Assembly: GCF_032854445.1 (NCBI RefSeq)
Contig: NC_088295.1
Span: forward strand, 3,660,501-3,724,500
Length of the DNA stretch: 64,000 nucleotides
Reading direction: 5' to 3'
DNA from: Liolophura sinensis
Taxonomy: Eukaryota; Mollusca; Polyplacophora; Chitonida; Chitonidae
The position numbers were made by a program, and so were the translations under genes. The notes under the pieces are model-generated. The model was not told where the DNA came from. It searched no databases and was given only the letters and a program-made list of their open reading frames with translations. Shown piece by piece: positions 33,460 through 44,600 of this stretch. Numbering within the stretch: the first letter of the stretch is position 1; each line of letters starts with the position of its first letter.

Positions 33460-34515
33460 CTCACTACCGCGTCTGAAACCAGCGTGAACGGTTTTACAAA
33501 TAATTACCGCGCCTGAAACCAATGTGGCCAACTTTATAGACCCATACCGCGTCTCAAACCAGTGTCGCCAACTTTATAAACCAATACCGAAGCTGAAACC
33601 AATGCTTCCGACCTAACACATCATTGCCACGTCTGAAACCAGTGTCTCCGACCTAACATATCATTACCGCGCCCGAAACCAATGTCGCCATCTTCATAAA
33701 CCAATACCGCGTCTGAAATCAATGTTTCCGACCAAACATATCATTGCCGCGTCTCAATCCAGTGTCACCGACCAAACATATCATTGATGCATCTGAAACC
33801 AATGTCGCCGACCTAACATATCATTGCCGCGTCTGAAACCAATGTCGCCGACCTCACATATATCATTGCCCTATCGGAAACCAATGCCACCGACCTAACA
33901 TATCATTGCCGCGTCTGAAACCAATGTCGCCGACCTCACATATATCATTGCCCTATCGGAAACCAATGCCACCGACCAAACATATCATTGCCGCGTCTCA
34001 ATCCAGTGTCGCCGACCAAACATATCATTGATGCATCTGAAACCAATGTCGCCGACCTAACATATCATTGCCGCGTCTGAAACCAATGTCGCCGACCTCA
34101 CATATATCATTGCCCTATCGGAAACCAATGCCACCGACCTAACATATCATTGCCGCGTCTGAAACCCTTGTCGCCTACCTAGCATATATCATGGCCGCGT
34201 CTGAAACCAATGCCGCCTATCTAACATATCATTGTCGCGGCTGAAACCAATGTCGCCAACATCATATATATCATTACCCTTTCTGAAACCCTTGTCGCCT
34301 ACCTAACTTATCATTGCCGCGTCTGAAACCAATGTCCCCGATCTAACATATATTATTGCCCTGTCTGAAACCAATGCCGCCGACCTAACATATCATTGTC
34401 GCGTCTGAAACCAATGCCGCCAACCTAACATGTCATTGCCGCGTCTGAAACCAGTATCTCCGACGTAACATATCATTGCCGCGCCTGAAACCAAAGCCGA
34501 TTATTTAACACCCTT
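33460..34515. repeat. ~40-bp satellite array, ~26 copies, upstream of the polycystin gene
   Basis: The unit is ACCAATGTCGCCGACCTAAC followed by ATATCATTGCCGCGTCTGAA, with CpG-rich variants and occasional 2-bp insertions (ATATATCATT). A multi-unit block containing CCCTATCGGAAACC recurs at about 33868, 33948 and 34108, showing block duplication. It ends about 0.9 kb before the polycystin start codon. Confidence 0.92.
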
Positions 34516-35458
34516 ACCGAGTCTAAAACTAAGCTAAGTTTACGGACAACCGCAGCATTACAAGGTAATGCTACTCAATAGATCATCGCCGTATCCAAAA
34601 TTTATGTTCCTTATATTTAAATATCATGTACCAAGAGACAATTATCGAATCAACAATACATCCCTGGGTTAGGCCAGGCATCATTTAACATTAAATCAGC
34701 AGCGTACTCAACCGCGACAGTAAAGTTTGCGTGTCATGTATTAAAGAGGTGAAAATGAAACCGAGAGAAACGGCAAGCTAGGCGAATTGTGTATATCTAT
34801 CACAGTAACGAATATTCATCTCAATTGACTGAATAACTGCGCACAGGTTTACGTGAGTGATTAACGCTTTGATGGCTTACGCTCTCATATCCATACAGAC
34901 ATTTCCTGGCAGCATACATTAATAAAATTCAAATTAAACTGGAAATACGAAAAAACTGAAACCGATGTTGTCCATTGAGGGATCGGTTACGTTATCAGAA
35001 GAATACAGTCCGTATTTGACGAGACGCCAATATAGGATCAGAATTATCGATTAACAGAAGTGGTAAATTAATTGTCAGGGCAAATAAACAATGGCTTAAA
35101 ACAGGGTTAGTCACGCTATTTGTTGCGTAGCTGATCGTAAAGGCTTGATTAAATCCTACGGGTTTTCCTCACACCTCTGCTTTCTCACGCATCAGCGAGT
35201 TACCGAGGATATAAATTACCCACACGTACACTACAACACATCTGCATTATGTAAACAATCTATACCTCCCAAGAGTCCCCACGCTGTTGTGTCAGAGGAA
35301 AGAAAATTTAATTAGTGACGTGGATAATTTGGCATGCGATTAAATTTTAATTAAACTCTAATCCAGACAGCTCAACCCTTGCCCAAACAGTAGACCAGAA
35401 GAGCGATTGCCGCCGTGTCGAGCGGTGGAGACAAGCGATTTTGCTCAGCTGTGGGGCA
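34516..35458. other. 5' flank of the polycystin-1-like gene
   Basis: No ORF, repeat or clear core-promoter motif stands out by eye. It should hold the promoter and 5' UTR for the start at 35459. Confidence 0.4.
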
Positions 35459-38400
35459 ATGAAGCCCAACCCATTTCTCAAGTTGCTTACAATTTTTGTG
35501 GTTTTAAGTGACATTTTTCAAGTGAAAGGTAAGGAATGACACAATTTCAAAGTTTCACTTATTGAAGAAACAGTGTTTTTGGCGCTATATGACAACGGTA
35601 TCAGTTTGAAAGTGTTTATATTTAACAACCAAAACGGAAGCAGATTTTATTGATTTAAAAGAATAACACTTTTTAAAATGAACTTAACACTTTGTTTTTA
35701 CGTAAACTAACCAGTGCAGAAAGCTCTGTCAAATACTAAACTCAGTCACAAATCCCATTCCGCGTGACACTAATGTCATCACAAAATGTTTATTTAGTCA
35801 AGTATCGATCACAAATTCTGTTTTTACACAGTTTCAATAAAAAAGCTAGGTAAACAGAGAACTTCCGGAAAATTATCAAGCAAATATTGTGGGCGTATTT
35901 ATTCATCAGTTGCAATCGCGCGACCTTATATGTAGATAACTACGTTTGTTTTCGAGTTTAGAATTTGAAATGAAAGTTATGCTTAGAATATCCACTGTGT
36001 TCTCTGTATCATTGGACACTACATGTTGACAGTTCCTGTCTTACACATGACCAGCTTTATTTACTGTTCATATAGTATTTTTTACATATTCATGTGGGAA
36101 CTTGTGTTCTGTGTTGTTTTGGAAACAGGTTGTACGGTTATGGGCTTAGAACTCCCCTTTTAAATTGTAGGAGAGTGGTATAGGAACACATATCCGCAAT
36201 CGCATACTGTATGAAAGCTATTGGTATTTACCGAGTGGACTTGTTAGAAAGCCCAAAAACCGAGCAATGTTTGTGACCAGATAATGTATATGGTAGCTTG
36301 GGACGTGAATGTACTTATGAGATCTGCCTACCTTTAGTGATTATCTTTAACAAGTATCCTTCCACTCGCGGTATTCCTAGGAGTGTCTAAGAGAGCCAGG
36401 GTAGTTGAGACACATGAGCAGTGCGACAGGCAGCAAGATTTTTTTTAAATTATCGGCTTATATTTCTTCTGACAAAGTCAACTTTGCAAGCACTATGAGT
36501 CACGGTGCATTTTCTTGCAGATGAAAAGCTCGCTTCTTAACACGTAAGTATAGTTTTGCATGCTCCCCTGGTCCTACAGTGGTGGACCCTGTAGTGTTCG
36601 TTCTGATGTTATCCTCAGTAAACAGTTTTACTCGTTCAAACAATCCGAAGTTTGTTGGATTATTCAACTCCCGGATGATATAAAACGACGAAACACTTCT
36701 TACTTAAAATTGACAGCCAATCCCGTATTCACACAGGCAAAGTGTTGCAAAAATAAAACATCGTCATATGTTTTTTCGCAGTCAAAGTTTTGTAAAGGTT
36801 CAAATGCTAATATAAGGCGGCATGGTGTCAAGTCATAGCTGACACGAGCGACAGGACAGGGAAATATAGGCTGTCAGTACGCCGGCGTTGAAATGTATAT
36901 GTACATGTATGTATGATGATAACGTCACTGACGTTGACAAGCCACGCGCATGTACATGTATGTATGATGATAACGTCACTGACGTTGACAAGCCACGCGC
37001 ATGTACAGGTAGGTATGATGATAAAGTCAACGACGTTGACAAGCCACGTGTATGTACAGGTAGGTATGATGATAACGTCAACGACGTTGACAAGCCACGC
37101 GCATGTACATGTAGGTATGATGATAACGTCAACGACGTTGACAAGCCACGCGCATGTACATGTAGGTATGGTGATAACGTCACTGACGTTGACAAGCCAC
37201 GCGCATGTACATGTAGGTATGATGATAACGTCACTGACGTTGACAAGCCACGCGCATGTACAGGTAGGTAAGATGATAACGTCACTGACGTTGACAAGCC
37301 ACGCGCATGTACATGTAGGTATGATGTTAACGCCACCGACGTCACCATATTATTCACTTGTAGCCATCATAACTGTTTCGTGTCACTTTCGCAGACTTCG
37401 CTGCTCACAGTTTGCAGTGTTTCAGACTCAGTGTTTTGTCAGAGGGGATATATGATCTAAGATGGACACATATCAATACGTTTCACGCTATATATGACAA
37501 CGGTATAAATTTGAAGTGTGTATCTCTATTAAACCACAAAAACAGCAGCAGATTTCATGAATTTAGACGAACAACGCATTTAAAGATGAACTTAACACTT
37601 TGTTTTAGCGTAAACTAACCGGTTTAGAAAGCTGTTTCAAATACTATCCTCATTAACAAACTCCATGCCACGTTACACTAACGTGACTCACAAATTGTTT
37701 GTTTAGTCAAGCATCAATACATTCTAACATCGTTATCAAGCATGTGGTATGCCTGATAACGATGTTAGAATGTACATCGAAACGTCAGTAAAAATAAATC
37801 ACAAGTTGTCATTCATAAAGAAACTTTGTGATTCTTATAGAAGATAAAGGACGTGAACCACAAATTGTCGCCTCACCAAAAGAACAAAGTAGCATTGTTC
37901 CTGACCACCACTATACTATTCTTATTAGAGAGTTAGTTAGGTTAGCCTTTGATTGGGCATTATTAAATTGGAACTTCACAAGTTTATGTCCATTTATGTC
38001 TATCCCAATCGTGTTGTTTCAGTTAAAAGCTGCGAGGTAGACTTTGAGTACATCCACAACGGCTCGGCCACCCGGGCTGAGGTGTGCCCGACAGCCGATG
38101 GAGTGGATTTCGGATCCTACAGATTCCAGTGCTTAGGTGATCTCAGCAGTTGTGTAAGCGGAATGACCATTAAGTTTTGGTTCAAGCCCTTTCCTACTCC
38201 GTTTGACGGTAATGAAATTCTCCTAATGTCCAATGGCGGCCATCTTGCCTACTCCGAAGGATTTTATGTCAGCCGGAAATGGAATGACCAGTACAGTGTG
38301 GGCGTGTGTAAAGCTGACCGCGCATGGAAAGTGGACTTCCGGCTGCTGTCGGAGGCCTGGGTGCACATGATGATTACGTGGGAGGAAGCACAGGGACTGA

Positions 38401-38607
38401 CTGTATACATTGACGGCTTCCTCCAAGGGTCCGATCCCAGTGGTGGAAGCCGGTACTACACCGGGGCCTCTTACGACGTGAACAGCCATTTCGTGCTTGG
38501 TGGATGGACACCGGATGTGGATGCAAGCTACGGACTGACGTACGAAATCAACACAGTCACCATCACAAATACAGTACAAACAGAGTCAGATGTGCAAATT
38601 GAAATTG
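35459..38607 (+). CDS. Polycystin part 1: signal peptide and LamG/ConA-like domain
   Basis: Exon 1 (23 codons plus one base) encodes a hydrophobic leader, KLLTIFVVLSDIFQV. Exon 2, residues about 24-218, reads like a LamG/pentraxin-type jelly roll. Markers are MTIKFWFKPF, WVHMMITWEEAQGLTVYIDG, and FVLGGWTPD near its end. Such N-terminal sugar- or matrix-binding domains are common in invertebrate polycystin-1 relatives. The junction is phase 1 on both sides, typical of shuffled extracellular modules. Confidence 0.85.
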
Positions 38608-41600
38608 GTAAGTAATCGCTTATTATTTAAAGCCAAATAATATCGTAGGAAAGGATATTAAAAAAGTGAAATAATGCCGTAAAAAAGAAATTCTAAATGT
38701 GGACGTTTACAACGCCATAAGAAATGTGACTTCAAAATGTTTTATGAGTGTTGACCTAGTTACGTACACTGTACGGAAAAAATCTTACAAATATATAGCG
38801 GCATTTATACTGTGAAGGTTGAATACTATACATGTTTTTCGAGTGAGAAGTGGAGATGATAATCCACGAGACGCGAAGGAACTCGTGACGTTTCATCTTT
38901 AAATAAAAAATATTACAATAATATAATATTACAATAATATAATTGACGAATCTGTGAAGCATTTTCTTTTATCGTCTGTTTCATTTCAAGGCGAGGATGA
39001 GAAGTTGTACATAGGCTGTGAAGAAACAACGGTCATTGATGCGAGCAACAGTGTTACCCTGACTGAAGCCGCAACAGCCGTGAACCAGTGCAGAGTTCAC
39101 TGTAAAGGGGGTGGCTTCAGTGTTGCCCGTCTTGACACCAGTCTACGGTGTAACTGTTCAGGTGTGTCTGCCAGGGAAACGGTCAATACACTCGTCGAAT
39201 GTATAAGTCCAGGTCAGTCCAAGTTGTATTACGTCACGCATGTGACCAATGACGTCGACGTGAGTGTTGATGTGTCAGTGACGGGAACGACGGGCAACTC
39301 GGACATAAATGTCCTGGAATCTGTGCTCATTACGATAACCACACCGGCACCGGGCAGTGTAGATGACATCAGGGTGGACCTTGGCGACGGAACCATAGTG
39401 CAGGGTGTTCGGAGCGAGCTCTCTCATTGGTGGTCCTCAGAAGGTGCGTATGACGTCATTGTCACCGCGGTGTTCGGACAAGTGCAGAAGGTGGTTACGA
39501 CGACGGTTCAAGTCACGCAGCTAGTTGAAACTGTCCCACCCGAGTTTGTCGCAGTGTTCGCTAGCCACGAAAACGAAACGCAGAAAGTGGCATTTGAAGT
39601 GCTGGTAATTGACAAGGAATCCACGAGCTGCCTTGTCAGTATTGGGGAGGGAGATGCCTTTCCACTCAGTTTTACCAAACACATTCAGCTAGAATTGCTA
39701 GAGCATACCTATTCCGATACCTACGGGAATTATGACGTAACGATGGATTGTAGCAACATAGCCGGTAGCAGGGAGTTTTCTACCCACGTGACCACCCAGA
39801 CCTTCCAAATACAGTCAAGTCTTTTCAAACGCGGTGACAATCTGGTCCTTCCGGTCAGAGGAAATGGGGAGTTTTTGAACAGTCTTGTTGTCTCTATTAA
39901 TAGTCAACCGGCCAGCTTTACCGCTCAGAATAACCAGATTAGCGTCGGACCAGAGAATTTTCCCGATCCCAAAGGTTATCATATAAGTATCTCCACGACC
40001 TTGGGTATTCCTCTTGCCATTCTGACCCTCGAGGTTCAGGCAATGTTATCTCAACCATCCATCACTACAGATGAGAAGAATGTATTGCCTGGCACAGTCC
40101 AGGACTTTGAGGTCCTTTTGCCGACCGGAGACCACTTTCATGCCTGTGTCAGCTTTGGCCCAAACGGTTTCAATTGTTGGTACTTCCCCAAATTGTCATC
40201 TGCCTTCCCTATCCATTTAAGTAGTACATATGCAAATACAGGTGTATACGTCAATACAGTGCAAACAGCAAATGGTGTAAGCTTTGAAATGGACAAAGTA
40301 AACTCCATTGTCGACGTGAGAATACAATCAATAAGGGTAAGTGCTAGTTCATCTCTTAACCTTGAAGATGGTATACACATAACTGTTACCTTAAACAAAT
40401 ACAAGGTACCACCAAAGTTTGTTAGATTTGATATTGACTATGGAGATGGGACTACTGAAACTATCGACTATATTAACCCGTATGAAGACAGTTTGGTTTT
40501 TAATCATAACCATAAGTACAGCACATGGGGACGCCTACAAAATTACTGTACGAGCTTCAAATGCCCATGGCTACGTATCAAGATACGATAAAGAAAACCA
40601 TGGTGAATTCATAGCCTATTGTGAACTGTATTCGGACGATGAACGAGTTGCTGTGGGGAGTGACTTCACTGTTAAGTTTGTTGTTAAGAGAGGCACTGGC
40701 ATCGACTACGTCGTTGATTTGGGAGACGGAACAGTTATAGAGTTCCCAGGAACTGTGTTCATACCGTCTAGCGCAGAAAACAGAACAATTTCCACAAGCT
40801 CGGGCAGTGATACGTTAGTTCCTGTTGTACCAGTATCAGAACTTGCTTCAACTGATACTGTGCGGTATCGAACCTCTGACGATAACACCAGGGTGGAGCT
40901 GCTAGGCGGAAACGACATCATTGTCCGGCATAGGTACGCCACTAAAGGGTATTACACGGTGAGAGCCAATGCTACAAACGCTTTCAACGGTTTCCAGGCC
41001 GTCTTGTGTCCACAGGTTGTTGTAAAACGCCCTTCCTTGGATTCTCCTCCAATATGTCAGCTTCCCGTTGTAAGTTTCCCCAGTATTACGATAAGCCCTA
41101 TGCCTGTCATGCGATCCAAAGACGTGCTGATAGAGGTAGATCCAGGTTTAGATTGTCAGGTGAACATGTCTGCTACATTCAGCATGAAGGCGTTTAGATT
41201 TATCACACAAAGTGGCGTTACTGCACCGAGACAATATGATCGCATTTGCTATCTCCAGGAACCGACCAGCACCCTGGTTATTCCTGGCCTAACACTGCTG
41301 TATGGATTGTATAATATGTCCGTCACAGTTGCTCCGGAAGGACTAGATCTGGTATACTCCAGCGCCTCGTTCTTGTTGGAAGTCGTGAGAACCCCTCCTG
41401 TCTCCTCTTTGGGTATGCCATCAAAAATAGCCTACATCTCCGGGGATATCGTCTTGGATGTGTCCGGATTCCAAGGACCCCGATATCTCCCCAGAATATA
41501 ACGTGTACAAGTATTTGAAGTTCAAACTGTTCTGCTGCTTGCTCGACCAACAAGACAACATAAGGAATAAAACTCAGGCAGACTTGGTGAGTGAATCCAC

Positions 41601-44600
41601 GCTTATCAAAGAGGGGAAGATTTATGAAAACAGCTCAAGAAACGAAATAGCCTTATACGACAGCTGTGGCTGCTTCTCAGAGACAATAGATCCCATCTTC
41701 GGTCATTCTTCTGTCAGTTTTCCATCCAGTCAGTTCTCACCAAACTCTGTAGAATTTATTTTCAAACTGTTCGTCTGCAAATCCGATGTGTGCTCCAACA
41801 CTGTCCAGGAGGTATACGTACGATCCAGCAACGACAGCATGGAATACGACAAGTTAGGTGATCTCCTGACCTCTGGGGATACCGATGGCGCTCTGCAGCT
41901 CATTGGACTTCTTAGCAGCGACCTCAACAGTCTAAACGTGAGATATTTACCCTTTCTTAATGCTATATTCTATTACTATAGAGAGTTTAAAGTTTACTTA
42001 ATCAAATAATTCAACCGATTTCACATATTTTTTCTTTAACATTGTTATGTTTGACATTATCCTCTTTTTTTCTAGGGTGAAGTTGATGACAACGAGGCAT
42101 TGGTGAAAGAAGCCACTGCGGTAAGCAAACATCTCTCAATAGTTTATTTGCGTACAAGTATTAACAAGTTTGGGACAACTGACAACAATCTGTAATATAT
42201 TCTAACATTATTCTGTTGGAATTTTAATTAGGTTGGCATGGATTCATACACACAAGTGATCTCTTGTCAATTTTTTACCAGGATGAATTAGAGTAAAATA
42301 AACGTCTACGTCCACAGTCCTATTATTAATTGAATAACTTCCATAAAGGCTTCTTGCACAAGTTGAGGTAGAAGTTAGATATTTTGGGTGTAAGCCAACA
42401 TATTGCTAGCGTACCCCGCCAAAAATTGCTGTACAAGATATCAGAAAGGTAGCTGTAACGAGTAAGGAAAGCATTTGATGTGAAATTTAGCGAACAACAC
42501 ACAGACAAACTATGCCCCTCCGTCAATATAAAACAAATATTAACAGAATAATCTTGCCCATATTCTTATGAGATTTTTATAACATTCTAAACAGAAACGA
42601 ACATTTCTGATCACCGCCTTGTCAACTGTGTCGGCTAACCTGACAAACATTGATCAAGTTGAAAACACTGCCAACGCCTTGGAAAGTGTGACCAGGGCAA
42701 GGAGCCAGGTGACGCACAACAGCAGGGTAAGAGATATTTCAGTTTGCAACATCTGAGTCAAAACCTTATCATTCAGTCTAACTATATTTTGATCAACTCC
42801 AGACAGTAGGCCTGCAGTCTTCACGATTGCTTTGAAGTCAGAAAAATTAAATGTCTGCTGTTCACATCTTGGTATATATAGATGACACATTTCCAGCACA
42901 GATTAAAAGTGAAAGATCTCTGTGGCCTTCGTTTTGGGACTCGGAAGACTTACACGGGTTTAAGATTAAAGGTAACTTACAGATCACAAAATTATATGTT
43001 CAATAGAATTATATAGACGCACACATGCTGCTTTTATCTTTTGTTTCATTTGTTCTGGTTTTCGTATGCTCCTAAAATTTGTCTCTACAGTATAAAACAC
43101 CATTTCCAATGAAATGCTGCCAATCAAAATATCTTAAAGCGGCATAAAATGTCATATAAAACTTTTCAGGTTTTTATTTTAACCAATAAAGATTAGTGAA
43201 ACTTCATCTTGGCACATTTTCAACATAACGATAATACTGAGAGCCGGTAAATTCGATCTGACGTCACGATTACTCCCGCTTTTTAACGGTTTATGTATTT
43301 TCTGTGTTCATTTGAGAGAAGTTTGAATGCAAAACATGGTGGACATTGGTTTGACTTCTCTATTCGTAACGTTTCCTACGGCTGGGTTATATTAGAAAAG
43401 GGTTTGTCAGTAGAGTTTTTTTCAGTGATTTTCTTAGAACCGGATTTTTATGTGGATCCGGAGTAAGTTAAATGGGTTTAAAAGGCTATACCTATCTGAA
43501 TCGTTGTAAAGGATCTCAAAATCATGTCCAGGTACCAAGTTAAATGTTTCACTTGCTCCTTGCAAACACTACGGCACAGCCTTGGCGGCTCAATCTGATT
43601 GCAACACGTTGGGTTGGACAAAAATTCTATGGTGGTAACCTCAATTCGCCACTAGCTTTTTTCAATTCAGACATTTTTTACCATTCTGCTTATGATTGGA
43701 ATATTTTTAACGCGGCCTTGTCCCCCACTTTAGCGAGAGTAGAAGAAATATTCGATATGTTCAAATTAGAGGCATTCCTTTTGATTTTCAGAAATCTGCA
43801 TCATCAACAATGAATAACGTAGCCAGAGCAGTTGGAGCGTCAGGAAAAAATCAAACTCTAGATAAAGTGTCTACGGTTGGTCAAGGTATAGAGCGTAATA
43901 TTGTGTGTTCATTGCATCAGTAACTTAGTATTTAATATATACAATTGTATTACGATATCTTTGGATCCATATAGAACATTACTGGGCGATTTCTACAGCC
44001 GATAAACCTGTAGATAAGGGGAGTCCTCTGAAAAGATTTAACCCCATGCAGTCACATCAAATGAATCTAAACTTGATTTATTGATTTATTTATTTATTTA
44101 TTTGATTGGTATTTTACGCTGTACTCAAGAATATTTCACTTATACGACGGCGGCCAGCATTATGGTGGGAGCAAACCGGGCAGAGCCCGGTGGAAACCCA
44201 CGGACCATCCGCAGGTTGCTGGCAGGACCTTTCCACGTATCTAAACTTGAGAATACCACCAGTAATGTATTAATGTTCCCTGCTTGAAGGTATCCTGGGC
44301 TCACTCAGTAACCTTTTGCCGGATCATCAAGACGAGGATAAGTTTTCAGAACTGAAAAGACGACGGCGACGACGACGTAGCCTTGACGATCTGGGCCCGG
44401 ACGCTACCGAGGAGGAGATCAAATGTGACATCATCCGTGACTTCATCGGTTACGACAACCCCGCGGGCTGTGACAAATCCTACATGGCCCTCCTTGACTA
44501 CTTTTACCCGGACAATATGGACGCTTTCTTGGAGAGGCAGCCGGAGAATGACCCGGATGACATCCAAGACTTCGTCATTCCAGAACTGAGTGAAAAGAAG

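Noticed and set aside
36833-37455. ORFs of 127-180 codons on both strands in polycystin intron 1
   Set aside because: They are by-products of the 51-bp (multiple of three) tandem unit.
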